Source of the DNA: Asticcacaulis sp. UBA2476 | GTDB lineage: Bacteria; Pseudomonadota; Alphaproteobacteria; Caulobacterales; Caulobacteraceae | Direction: 5' to 3' | Length of the DNA: 64,000 bases | Assembly: GCA_002342035.1 (NCBI GenBank) | Contig: DDPE01000079.1 | Span: 1 to 64,000 of the forward strand | In this document: positions 52,806 to 61,383 of the stretch, in pieces | Layout: every line of letters begins with the position of its first letter | Numbering within the stretch: position 1 is the stretch's first letter | The notes under the pieces: model-generated | Told to the model about the DNA's origin: nothing | Database searches by the model: none | The model's input: only the letters and a program-made list of their open reading frames with translations | Program-made: the position numbers and the translations under genes

Positions 52806-54002
52806 ATGGAAAACAGTATGAATATCTCCTCGCGGCTGAGCCGGTCTGATAACGGCCTTGTGGCGTCACCTCTGTCTTCGGTCGCAGATGCTCAACCGCC
52901 GCTGTCCTACGCCCAGTGGGTGCGTCAGGCTCTGGCCGATCGGTCCAAAGCATTTGTCCTGTTCGACAGTTCGGTCGATGAACCCAAGGCCCTGCTGCAA
53001 CAAACGATCAGCGCCGGTTTCGCAGACGGCTTCAGCGACCGCTACACCTCCGCCTTTGTGAACGGTAACCCTTATGTGCTGGGGGCCCTGTCGCGCCGGT
53101 ATGATGTGCCGCAGGATCATATTCTGACGACGTCCGCCGCCACGACCGCGATTACCCTTGTCTACCGCGCCTATCTGTCGGCAGGCGACCATATCCTCGT
53201 TGAAACGCCGCGCTTTGACCTTTTGGCGACCACAGCCCTCAGCATGGGGGTTGAGGTTGAGGATTTTCAACGTACCGGCGACGATTTTGCCATTGATATG
53301 GACGATCTGCGCGCCCGCATCCGCCCGGATACCCGCCTGATCGTCCTGTCGGATCTGCATAACCCATCAGGCATGTTGCTGAATGAAGCGACGCTTAACG
53401 CCCTTGCCGAACTGGCTGAAAGTCATAAGCTCAAGGTCATGATCGATGAAGTTTACGGCGACTATGCGGGTGAGGCCCGCACCGGATCGGCCGTGAAATA
53501 TTCGCCCCAATTTATCGCTATCAACTCCCTGACCAAGATCTATGGCCTGTCGACGCTTCGCTGCGGCTGGATACTGGGGACGCCCGAAGCGCTGGCACCG
53601 GTGCGTGATGTGGCGGGCCGCTACGACTTCACCACTTCGAACCTGTCGCACGCCGTGGCCGCTCTGGTGCTGGAAGACGATGACGCTTATGATGCCTATC
53701 GCCGTCAGGTGATGCTCGAGAGCCGTCCTGTCATGGCCAAGTTTTTCGATCTGTGGCGCGCGGAAGGACTGATTGAAGGTCAATTGCCTGAACATGGCTG
53801 CATCTGTTTTCCGAAACTGGTCGGCATAGACGACACCATCGCCTTTTCAGACTGGCTGGCCAAAACCCATAATGTCCGCGTGGCGCCCGGCGAATATTTC
53901 GGCGCGGCGGGATCGGTGCGCATCGGCTTTGCCAAGGATATCACCGGCATGTCCCAGGCGCTGGAGCGCATGACGCAAGGCCTGCGCCAATACCGTATCT
54001 GA
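52806..54002 (+). CDS. Class I/II aminotransferase-like PLP enzyme
   Basis: A 398-residue cytoplasmic PLP enzyme. Visible are TTSAATTAITLVYRAYLSAGD (cofactor phosphate region), LIVLSDLHNPSGMLL (the usual NPxG), VMIDEVYGDY and the Schiff-base lysine in SLTKIYGLSTLRCGW (K244). The N-terminal 45 residues are hydrophilic and not conserved. Substrate is unknown; the context favours an amino acid taken up by the preceding permease. ATTTATGC in the upstream gap (52701) matches the motif at 42630. The gene ends just before a palindromic repeat. Confidence 0.9.
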   Translation: MENSMNISSRLSRSDNGLVASPLSSVADAQPPLSYAQWVRQALADRSKAFVLFDSSVDEPKALLQQTISAGFADGFSDRYTSAFVNGNPYVLGALSRRYDVPQDHILTTSAATTAITLVYRAYLSAGDHILVETPRFDLLATTALSMGVEVEDFQRTGDDFAIDMDDLRARIRPDTRLIVLSDLHNPSGMLLNEATLNALAELAESHKLKVMIDEVYGDYAGEARTGSAVKYSPQFIAINSLTKIYGLSTLRCGWILGTPEALAPVRDVAGRYDFTTSNLSHAVAALVLEDDDAYDAYRRQVMLESRPVMAKFFDLWRAEGLIEGQLPEHGCICFPKLVGIDDTIAFSDWLAKTHNVRVAPGEYFGAAGSVRIGFAKDITGMSQALERMTQGLRQYRI

Positions 54003-54109
54003 TTTAGAGCGCATCCCGAAAAGTGTGAAGCGGTTTTCGGATACAGATGCGCGCAAAAACAAAAACTTAGGGTACAGTTCCGATCCAATCAGATCGGGAC
54101 GTGCTCTAG
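54003..54109. repeat. Extragenic palindromic repeat, copy 3 (decayed two-hairpin form)
   Basis: TTTAGAGCGCATCCCGAAAA, then GTGTGAAGCGGTTTTCGG, then AGATGCGCGC matches the left halves at 5184 and 15295. The right hairpin (TTCCGATCCAATCAGATCGG followed by GACGTGCTCTAGG) is an imperfect version of the copy-1 hairpin. The left edge begins immediately after the aminotransferase stop. The right edge CTCTAG supplies the TAG stop of the convergent MarR gene. Confidence 0.85.
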
Positions 54110-54606
54110 GCGGCGCTGGCCTGCTCGAAACCGGCAGGCAGATGGGATGAAAACGCCTCCGCGTCGTCGTCAGCGGCCTCAGCCGGGGCCAGCTTTTTTA
54201 GCAATTCACACAGGCGGCGCACCTCATCACGCGTCAACCCGGCAATCAGCGCCGCTTCGCGCTCGCGCGCCACCGGCACCGTGTCTTCAAATTTGTGTCG
54301 ACCAGCTTCTGTCAGAAACAGGTCATAGGCCCGGTAGTCACCTTCGCAGAATTGGCGGCTGACAAAGCGCTTCTTGCGCAGGCTGGTAATGGCGCGCCAG
54401 GCAACCACCTTTTCCACACCAACGCCCGCCGCAATATCCTTTTGTGGCACGCGCCCGTGAGCGCTCAGCATCGCCAGGATACGCCATTCGGTGGCGGTCA
54501 GACCGTGAGCGTCATGAGCCGCCGCGGCAATAGCTGACACCATCTCAGACAACTGCTCAATGTTATGCGGTAAGTAGGTACTGTAACCCGGTAATCCCTG
54601 ACGCAT
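54106..54606 (-). CDS. MarR family transcriptional regulator
   Basis: A 166-residue winged-helix regulator. Typical features are AHDAHGLTATEWRILAMLSAHGRVPQKDIAAGVGVEKVVAWRAITSLRKKRFVSRQFCEGDYRAYDLFLTEAGRHKFEDTVPVAREREAALIAGL. ATG 54606 is preferred over an in-frame TTG at 54615, because AAGGGG is properly spaced only for the ATG. It is divergent from the EamA transporter gene and a likely regulator of it. The stop codon lies within the neighbouring repeat. Confidence 0.92.
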   Translation of the reverse strand: MRQGLPGYSTYLPHNIEQLSEMVSAIAAAAHDAHGLTATEWRILAMLSAHGRVPQKDIAAGVGVEKVVAWRAITSLRKKRFVSRQFCEGDYRAYDLFLTEAGRHKFEDTVPVAREREAALIAGLTRDEVRRLCELLKKLAPAEAADDDAEAFSSHLPAGFEQASAA

Positions 54607-54751
54607 GACACTCAATCCCCTTTTGCCGTGAGCATAGCATGATCATCGGCAAAATATCACCCCTAAACGATGATTGATTCCACATTGCCGCATGATTTTT
54701 TCCGTAAACCTATCCGATCCGGAAATTTTCACCCTAAATCAATTATGGAAT

Positions 54752-54763
54752 ATGGTATACAAT
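54752..54763. promoter_or_regulatory. Palindromic operator-like site ATGGTATACAAT
   Basis: ATGGTATACAAT differs at one base from ATTGTATACAAT, a palindrome typical of GntR/FadR-type regulators. It lies in the 250-bp gap between the divergent MarR and EamA genes, in AT-rich sequence that could be the EamA promoter. Which regulator binds is unknown; the local candidate is the MarR protein. Confidence 0.4.
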
Positions 54764-54856
54764 AAAATTTCACCGGAGACTAAATTTTTCGTGAACGTCC
54801 GTCTCTGACGGCAATTGAGGCAAGAAATTTCGCAGCGCAGCGTATATTGTTTCGCA

Positions 54857-55888
54857 ATGCAGCAACCAGACTCATCTAAGCCCGAAACACCCTGCAACGC
54901 CTTGCTTTCCGGCGGGACGGCGCAGGCGCGCTCGCTGCCCGCCCTCTGGGGTTCGATTACGGGCATAGCCGCCATGATGATGGTCATCGCCGTATGGACC
55001 GGCTTCAGCCTATCGGCACGCGGCCTTAGCCATCTGAACCTGACGCCGGCCGATGCCGCCCTCGTCCGCTTTGGCCTGCCGGCCCTGCTGTTCCTGCCGC
55101 TGCTGAAATCACGCTGGCCCCACATCCGCCGCGCCCCTTTAAGTGCGGTTCTGTCGGTGTTCGCCGGGGGCGGCCTGCCGTTTTATCTGATCGCCGTTAA
55201 GGGCGCTACTCTGACCTCAGCCGCCCTGTCGGCCGCCTTGATCCCCGGCGGCAGCGTGCTGATTGTCAGCCTGTTTCAGGCCCTGAACGCCCGCTCAAAA
55301 GTCTCCGTCCCGGCCATGACCGGGCTGGCCCTGATCGCCTGCGGCCTTGCGGCCGTCACGATGGTCAGCCGTCTGAATACGGGCGCCACCGCCTTGTCGC
55401 CACTGGGGACAGCCCTGGTGTTCGTCGCAGGCGCTCTATGGGCCCTGTTTACCCTGTCGGTGCGTAAAACCGGTCTCGATGCGATCGCCGTGTCGCTGGT
55501 GCAGTGCCTGCCGTCTCTGGCCGCTCTGGCGGTTCTGTCGGTCTCAGGCTACGCGCCCATTCATCTGGGCCTGCATAATATCTTGTCCGCATGGCCGTTT
55601 ATACTGGCGCACGGCGTGGGCACCGGCCTGATGGCGGGTCTGTGCTACGCCTTTGCCATCCGCAAGCTGGGGGCTGTGCAGGCCTCGGCGCTGGGGTCGC
55701 TGTCACCGGCCGTCACGGCGATCTGCGCGGGCCTCTTTCTGGGAGAACCCCTGACGCCACTTCTGCTGACAGGGGCGGCACTGGTTTCGACCGGGGTCAT
55801 TCTGCTCAACCTGAAAGCCTCTAAACCGCGCGCGAATCCCATCGCCAAGGGCATAAAAAGCCCTGCCGCCGCACCTCAAAATTTTTAA
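54857..55888 (+). CDS. EamA/DMT family transporter
   Basis: A 343-residue membrane protein with ten predicted helices in two EamA repeats. The first opens with MVIAVWTGFSLSARGLSHLNLTPADAALVRFGLPALLF, the second with ALVFVAGALWALFTLSVRKTGLDAIAVSLVQ. The closing GLFLGEPLTPLLLTGAALVSTGVILLN is characteristic. ATG 54857 is taken as start; TTG 54815 is an in-frame alternative. Members export metabolites or amino acids. It is divergent from the MarR gene. Confidence 0.88.
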   Translation: MQQPDSSKPETPCNALLSGGTAQARSLPALWGSITGIAAMMMVIAVWTGFSLSARGLSHLNLTPADAALVRFGLPALLFLPLLKSRWPHIRRAPLSAVLSVFAGGGLPFYLIAVKGATLTSAALSAALIPGGSVLIVSLFQALNARSKVSVPAMTGLALIACGLAAVTMVSRLNTGATALSPLGTALVFVAGALWALFTLSVRKTGLDAIAVSLVQCLPSLAALAVLSVSGYAPIHLGLHNILSAWPFILAHGVGTGLMAGLCYAFAIRKLGAVQASALGSLSPAVTAICAGLFLGEPLTPLLLTGAALVSTGVILLNLKASKPRANPIAKGIKSPAAAPQNF

Positions 55889-56342
55889 CTCACGCGTCAA
55901 TTCGTAATACAAATATGGCCAAACACAGGCCAATACGCGGTTACCAAACCCTTATTTTGTAAGACAAATGCGGTTCATTTGACGCATTAGTCAAATTTTT
56001 GTCGCAATTATACAACATTGCGCCCCAAAGCGCTTTCACCAGCGCAAAATTGTGTCGACAGTGTTTTACAATGATAGCGTTGTCATGATAGCGGTAACGA
56101 CACAGGCAGCCCGAACGAGTCACATGATGCGTTCCCCACATAAGAGCTGCCAAGGGAAGGAAACGGCTTAGGGCAAAAGTCCAGGCGTTTTAAAAAAGAT
56201 CCAGTACCGGCAATTCCGTCATGGCGTTTCCGGGCATGGAAATGCGCGTCCGCACGTGTGGCGGACAGCGAATGGCGCGGCCTTATCACGGCAGCGCCAC
56301 AGTATCTGCGTAACCAAAAAAACAAAGCTGGAAGGAAGCGAA
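55889..56342 (+). promoter_or_regulatory. Long leader/control region of the second TonB receptor
   Basis: A 454-bp non-coding stretch. The first 200 bases are AT-rich and hold the operator-like sites at 56027 and 56071-56099. The rest is a long 5' leader of higher GC content that ends in a GGAAGGAAG ribosome-binding site before ATG 56343. The reading frame is open back to 56256, but that extension lacks a signal peptide start. No small RNA structure was recognised. Confidence 0.5.
56027..56099. promoter_or_regulatory. LacI-type operator-like sites before the TonB receptor
   Basis: Three sites fit the LacI/GalR pattern with a central CG. AAAGCGCTTTCA begins at 56027. ATGATAGCGTTGTCAT at 56071-56086 contains TGnnAnCGnTnnCA exactly. 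A weaker overlapping site TGATAGCGGTAACG is at 56086-56099. Such operators usually mean repression lifted by a sugar. No LacI-family gene is in the window, so the regulator must be elsewhere. The family pattern is established; assignment here is inference. Confidence 0.55.
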
Positions 56343-59300
56343 ATGAACACGACTAAATCCAACAGGGGGTTGACGAGGGCGGTACGGGCGGCGGTGCTAT
56401 GCAGCGCCTCGACTCTCGCCCTCGTGGCCAGCGGCGCCTATGCGCAGGACGCGGCCCCGGCATCACCGGAAGCCGGAGACGTTGAAACCGTCATCGTGAC
56501 CGGCGTGCGCGGCTCTCTGCAACGCTCTATGAACATCAAGCGCAACGCCATCGGCGTGGTTGATGCGATCTCGGCCGAAGATATCGGCAAGTATCCGGAC
56601 ACCAACCTGGCCGAATCGATTCAGCGCATCTCAGGCGTATCGATCAACCGCATCAACGGCGAAGGCTCCGAAGTGACCGTGCGCGGTTTCGGTCCGGGCT
56701 TTAACCTGACCACTCTGAACGGACGGGTCATGCCTTCGGCTAACATCGCCGTGGTGGGTCAGGACAACGACTTTGGCGGCGGCGGCAGCCGTAACTTCGA
56801 CTTTTCCAACATTGCCTCCGATGGCGTGAGCGGCTTTGAAGTCTACAAAACCGGCAAGGCGGATGTAGCTTCGGGCGGTATTGGCGCCACGCTGAACATC
56901 AAGACCCTGCGCCCGATTAACCGTTCAGGCTCGACCGGCAGCATCACCGTCAAGGGGCTGCACGGCGAAAACATGGTCGATGGCAAGGACTGGACCCCCG
57001 AAGTTTCCGGCGCCTATAGCTGGGGCAGCGAAGACAAGACCTTTGGCGTCGCCGTATTCGGTTCCTATTCCGAACGTGACGTAGCCACCCGCACCGCCAC
57101 CCAGAACTCCTGGAACATCGACTATTTCGCCACCTGCCCTGAACTGAAGCCAGACTGTTCTTTGTTCCTGCCCAGCGGCAGCGGCCGTCTGCGCTATGAC
57201 ACCAATGGCAACCTGTTGTCGACCATCACCAACCGTCCGCCCGACGGCGCGCAGGTCTCCTACGCCAACGACAGCCGTTACCAGTTGAACGATGCCCATA
57301 CCGAGCGCACCAACCTTCAGGCGACGGTTCAGTGGCGTCCGGCTGAAAACTGGCTGTTTACGGCAGATGCCCTGTACGCCGAAAACAAGGCGACCGAAAA
57401 CCGCTCCGACGCCGGCAACTGGTTCAACCGTCCGTTCGATCAGGTCGTGTTTGAACAAGGTGCCTCCGGCATCTATAACGCCGTCTTCATGCAGGAAAAT
57501 CTGTCCGGCACCAAGGACATGGGTTTTGAACAGGCTCTGCGCGGCGTTAACGACAAGCTGACCTCCTACGGCCTGAACGCCGAATGGAACATCAATGACA
57601 GCATGACTCTGACCCTGGACGCCCATAGCTCCAAGGCCGAGGCCCTGCCCGGTAACCCAAACGGCACCACCGCCGTGCTGATCGCCCTGGGTGCACCGGT
57701 TATTGCCTCACACTCGGTTGATTTCCGCGGTGAGATTCCGATCCAGCGTTATGTGATCAATGACGGCACGCCGATCTACGCCCCTAACAGCACGACAACG
57801 ATTATAGGGTATCGCGGCAACCGTAACGGACAACTGGACCTTGGGGACTTGGGCTCACAGGTCGGCCGTATGGTGACCAACAGCCAGTCGCATAAGATCG
57901 ATGAGTTTAAAGCTAACTTCCGTTACGACTTTGACAGCGAAAGCCGCTTTGATGCCGGTATCGATTTCATAAAGTCCAAGATGGACACCACCACCGGCTC
58001 CACCTATCAGGCTTTGGGTGACTGGGGCATTTCCAATCCCGGCGATGTCCAACAGTACGCACCGGGTCTGGTTCAGACCTACGATATCGGGGCCATGTTC
58101 CAGGACTTTACGCCGGGTGATTCCAGCGTAGCTTTCCGTGGCAACGCCCTTGATATCTATAATGCTCTGGCTGATGGTTACAACGTCTCCATCCCAACCG
58201 CCGCCATCACCTCGAACCAGATCGAAGAAGATATCAAAGCTATCTACGGTCAGTTCATGATGAAGGGGGACTTCCTGGGTATGTCCGCCACTGTGGTCGC
58301 CGGCCTGCGCTACGAAAAGACCGATGTAACCGCATCGGCCCTTCAAAGCCTGCCTACCGCCATTCGCTGGACGGCTGATAACGACACCACCGTTGATTTC
58401 AATGGCGGCACGGTCGCTCTGAATTTCGACTCCAGCTACCATAACTGGTTGCCGAACCTGGATGTATCGCTCAACGTGCGTGATGACATCGTGGCGCGCG
58501 GATCGTTCTCTAAGACGATTGCCCGTCCGTCGTTCGGCAATATGTACGCCACGACCACCGTCAATGGTCCGCCACGTCCGACCCTTAACGGCGTCAACCC
58601 GACCGCTACCAGTGGCAACCCCGGCCTTTTGCCGCTGGAATCGAGCAATGTCGATTTCTCAGTCGAATGGTACTATGGCCCGACCAACTACGCGTCGATC
58701 GGCTTCTACAACAAGGACATAGCCAACTTCGTAGGTCAGGGCTCGGTCGAACAAAGCCTGTTCGGTCTGCGTGACCCGTCATCGGGTCAGGCGGGATCGC
58801 GTTCCGGCACAGCAGCTACCGCACTGGCCGCTATCGGTCAGGGCACAACGGACGTGAACCTGTTCACCATGACCGCCTTGCTGATCAAGAACAATGGTAA
58901 TGCTACCGCTGCAACGGCCGAGTATCAGGCCAACTCGACCGGCGGCAATCTGAACCAGTCGTTCGTTGATCAGGTTCTGGCCGCCTATGACATCACCGCC
59001 GATGCCAATGATCCGCTGCATACCTTTGTCACCAGCATCCCGATCAACAACAAAACCGCGAACCTGTACGGCTTTGAACTGGCCTTCCAGCACTTCTTTG
59101 GTGATACGGGCTTTGGGGTCGCGGGCAGCCTGACCACGGTTGATGGCGATGTCGAATTCGACAACTCTCAGGCGGATACCGACACGGTTCAGTTCCCGCT
59201 TCTGGGTCTGTCGGACACCTATAACGTCACCCTGATCTACGATAAGGGGCCACTGTCGGGCCGCCTGTCCTACAACTGGCGTGATGAGTATATCAGCGGC

Positions 59301-59522
59301 GCTAACCGCGATGGTTCCGCCCACAACCCGACCTATGTCGAAGCTTTCGGCGTGGTCGATGTGTCGGTCAACTATCAGGTCACACCGTCGATCCAGCTCA
59401 CCGTCGAAGGGCTGAACCTGACCAAGGAACACATCCGCCAACACGGACGTGACAAGGTCAACCTGTACTACGCTCAGGAACTGGACACCCGCTATCAGGT
59501 GGGTCTGCGTTACAAGTTCTAA
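56343..59522 (+). CDS. TonB-dependent outer-membrane receptor (second, carbohydrate-type)
   Basis: A 1059-residue receptor with a signal peptide ending near GAYAQDA. The N-terminal VETVIVTGVRGSLQRSMNIKR, then VDAISAEDIGKYPDTNLAESIQRISGVSINR, is typical of the large Caulobacter/Xanthomonas receptor class that takes up oligosaccharides. A long barrel follows and ends in DTRYQVGLRYKF. ATG 56343 has a GGAAGGAAG site. It heads a block with SapC, cupin and halogenase genes, separated from them by a terminator that may set their lower expression. Upstream are LacI-like operator sites. Confidence 0.94.
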   Translation: MNTTKSNRGLTRAVRAAVLCSASTLALVASGAYAQDAAPASPEAGDVETVIVTGVRGSLQRSMNIKRNAIGVVDAISAEDIGKYPDTNLAESIQRISGVSINRINGEGSEVTVRGFGPGFNLTTLNGRVMPSANIAVVGQDNDFGGGGSRNFDFSNIASDGVSGFEVYKTGKADVASGGIGATLNIKTLRPINRSGSTGSITVKGLHGENMVDGKDWTPEVSGAYSWGSEDKTFGVAVFGSYSERDVATRTATQNSWNIDYFATCPELKPDCSLFLPSGSGRLRYDTNGNLLSTITNRPPDGAQVSYANDSRYQLNDAHTERTNLQATVQWRPAENWLFTADALYAENKATENRSDAGNWFNRPFDQVVFEQGASGIYNAVFMQENLSGTKDMGFEQALRGVNDKLTSYGLNAEWNINDSMTLTLDAHSSKAEALPGNPNGTTAVLIALGAPVIASHSVDFRGEIPIQRYVINDGTPIYAPNSTTTIIGYRGNRNGQLDLGDLGSQVGRMVTNSQSHKIDEFKANFRYDFDSESRFDAGIDFIKSKMDTTTGSTYQALGDWGISNPGDVQQYAPGLVQTYDIGAMFQDFTPGDSSVAFRGNALDIYNALADGYNVSIPTAAITSNQIEEDIKAIYGQFMMKGDFLGMSATVVAGLRYEKTDVTASALQSLPTAIRWTADNDTTVDFNGGTVALNFDSSYHNWLPNLDVSLNVRDDIVARGSFSKTIARPSFGNMYATTTVNGPPRPTLNGVNPTATSGNPGLLPLESSNVDFSVEWYYGPTNYASIGFYNKDIANFVGQGSVEQSLFGLRDPSSGQAGSRSGTAATALAAIGQGTTDVNLFTMTALLIKNNGNATAATAEYQANSTGGNLNQSFVDQVLAAYDITADANDPLHTFVTSIPINNKTANLYGFELAFQHFFGDTGFGVAGSLTTVDGDVEFDNSQADTDTVQFPLLGLSDTYNVTLIYDKGPLSGRLSYNWRDEYISGANRDGSAHNPTYVEAFGVVDVSVNYQVTPSIQLTVEGLNLTKEHIRQHGRDKVNLYYAQELDTRYQVGLRYKF

Positions 59523-59543
59523 TCGCGTCGCTTAAACTGATGG

Positions 59544-59571
59544 AAAAGGCCGCGTACCGTCGCGGCCTTTT
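59544..59571 (+). terminator. Intrinsic terminator after second TonB receptor
   Basis: AAAAGGCCGCG (59544-59554) pairs with CGCGGCCTTTT (59561-59571) across a 6-nt loop, followed by further T residues. It lies 22 bases after the receptor stop and before sapC, so it should reduce read-through into the downstream genes. Confidence 0.9.
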
Positions 59572-59595
59572 CTTTCTCTGCCGAGTATATACAGT

Positions 59596-60333
59596 ATGTC
59601 CATGCGCCAGCCCGTCCTTATCGATAATGTCGAACACCACGACCTGAAATATATCTCAGGCCACGGCCGTGCCTTTGGCGACAGCGTCAATCAGGCCCCG
59701 GTCTTCCCCACTGAATTTGCTGATATTCAGCGCGAATATCCGATCTTTTTCCGCCGCGATAATCAGGGAACATTCTACGCCATAGCCCTGCTGGGGCTGG
59801 ATAAGGATGAGAACCTGTTTCTTGACGGCAACCACTGGAATGCCCGTTATATCCCGGCCATGATCGCGCGCGGCCCGTTTCTGATCGGCTTCAAATCCGA
59901 AGAGATTGACGGTGAAACCCGCCGTGAGCCGATGATCCACGCCGATATTACCCATCCCCGTTTCAGCCGCACCGAGGGCGAGCCCCTGTTCCTGCCCCAC
60001 GGCGGTAATGCCCCGCGCCTTGAGCGCATCGCCCGGACGTTGCGCATCATTCACACCGGCGCTGAAGTAATGCCGGTGATGTTCTCAGCCTTCGAGGCCG
60101 CCGGTCTGCTGGCGCCGATTGAGGTCGACATCCGGCTGGATGAGACCACCGCCTATAAGATCCCCGATCTGTTTGGCATCAGCGCTGAGGCCATGAATGG
60201 CCTTAAGGCTGAGGCGCTACACGCGCTCAATCAATCCGGCTTTCTCGCCCTGGCCTTTCAGGTGATGTCGTCGCTCGGCAATATGTCGAAGATCATCGAA
60301 CTGAAAAACCGTAAACGCGGGGCGGGCCTGTGA
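59596..60333 (+). CDS. SapC family protein
   Basis: A 245-residue protein of the SapC family, named after a Campylobacter S-layer gene-cluster protein. Recognised segments are HHDLKYISGHGRAFGDSVNQAPVFPTEFADIQREYPIFFRRD, DENLFLDGNHWNARYIPAMIARGPFLIGF and SGFLALAFQVMSSLGNMSKIIELKNRK. No signal peptide is evident. Its biochemical role is unknown, but genes of the family recur next to TonB receptors and flavin halogenases. No ribosome-binding site is clear; the cupin gene starts one base after its stop. Confidence 0.88.
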   Translation: MSMRQPVLIDNVEHHDLKYISGHGRAFGDSVNQAPVFPTEFADIQREYPIFFRRDNQGTFYAIALLGLDKDENLFLDGNHWNARYIPAMIARGPFLIGFKSEEIDGETRREPMIHADITHPRFSRTEGEPLFLPHGGNAPRLERIARTLRIIHTGAEVMPVMFSAFEAAGLLAPIEVDIRLDETTAYKIPDLFGISAEAMNGLKAEALHALNQSGFLALAFQVMSSLGNMSKIIELKNRKRGAGL

Positions 60334-60334
60334 C

Positions 60335-61375
60335 ATGGCCGACAGCCGCGCCCCCACCACCCAGCCACTGATCCTGGACGGCATCGCACCGGGCGACATC
60401 CCCTATGATGACCTGATGGCAGGTCAGCGCCCGGTGATCCTGAAAGGGCTGGCGCGAGACTGGCCGCTGGTCAAGGCGGGGCTCAAAAGCCCCAAAGCGG
60501 GAATGGATGACCTGCTGCGCTATTATCAGGGCCGGCCCGTCACCGCATATACCGCACCCCCCGACATCGGCGGGCGGTTTTTCTATAATGATGACGTCAC
60601 CGCCATGAATTTCAAGGGCGAGCGGGTGGCGCTCAATGACTTTCTGGCTCGAATTCACGACCACATCAACGACCCCACCGCGCCCGCCTTTTACATCGGT
60701 TCAACCGATCTGGGGCTTTATCTGCCGGGTCTGCGCGATGACAATGACCTGATCCTGAACCACGACATGTTTGAAGCCAACCCGCCGCTCGCCAGCATCT
60801 GGATCGGCAACCGCACCACCGCCACCTGCCATTTTGATATGTCGCATAATCTGGCGGTGTGCGTGGCGGGTAAGCGCCGCTTTACCCTGTTCCCGCCCGA
60901 TCAGGTCCACAACCTCTATCCTGGCCCGCTGGAGCCCACCCCCGGCGGTCAGGTCGTCAGCATGGTCGATTTCCGCAACCCCGATTATGAGCGCTTCCCG
61001 CGCTTTCGTGAGGCACTGGCTCAGGCTCAGGTCGCAGACCTCGAACCCGGCGATGTGCTGTTCTATCCGGCCCTGTGGTGGCATCATGTCGAAGCGCTTG
61101 AGCCCTTCAATATCCTGATCAATTACTGGTGGAACACCTCGCCCGCCTTCATGGACACGCCGTGGACGACGCTGTTGCACGGGATGCTCAGCCTGCGCGA
61201 CCGGCCTGAGCCTGAAAAAGCCGCCTGGCGAGAACTGTTCGATTACTACATCTTCGGCCCAGCCGAAGTGCCCGCCGCCCATCTGCCCGAAGCGGCGCGC
61301 GGCCCCCTCGCCCCGCTCGATACCCTGACGGCGCGGCGTCTGCGCGCACAGATAGTTCAGAAATTAAACAGGTAG
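60335..61375 (+). CDS. Cupin/JmjC-like Fe(II)/2-oxoglutarate-type oxygenase
   Basis: A 346-residue soluble protein with a JmjC/cupin_8 fold. Features are RPVILKGLARDWPLVKAG at the start, NRTTATCHFDMSHNLAVCVAGKRRFTLFPP (the HxD iron ligands), and LEPGDVLFYPALWWHHVEAL providing the distal His. INYWWNTSP follows, typical of FIH-like hydroxylases. Its likely chemistry is hydroxylation of a peptide or small molecule; the substrate is unknown. It is packed between sapC and the halogenase gene. Confidence 0.88.
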   Translation: MADSRAPTTQPLILDGIAPGDIPYDDLMAGQRPVILKGLARDWPLVKAGLKSPKAGMDDLLRYYQGRPVTAYTAPPDIGGRFFYNDDVTAMNFKGERVALNDFLARIHDHINDPTAPAFYIGSTDLGLYLPGLRDDNDLILNHDMFEANPPLASIWIGNRTTATCHFDMSHNLAVCVAGKRRFTLFPPDQVHNLYPGPLEPTPGGQVVSMVDFRNPDYERFPRFREALAQAQVADLEPGDVLFYPALWWHHVEALEPFNILINYWWNTSPAFMDTPWTTLLHGMLSLRDRPEPEKAAWRELFDYYIFGPAEVPAAHLPEAARGPLAPLDTLTARRLRAQIVQKLNR

Positions 61376-61383
61376 TAAAGCCC

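Noticed and set aside
41220..54002. Lasso-peptide gene cluster, known from Asticcacaulis
   Set aside because: No precursor peptide, B/C maturation proteins or S9-type isopeptidase was found. The peptidases present are S10 and M61-like and come with amino-acid catabolic genes instead.
59596..60333. S-layer export system because of the SapC name
   Set aside because: No S-layer protein gene or type I secretion genes are nearby. The SapC family name is historical and the context is a receptor/halogenase block.
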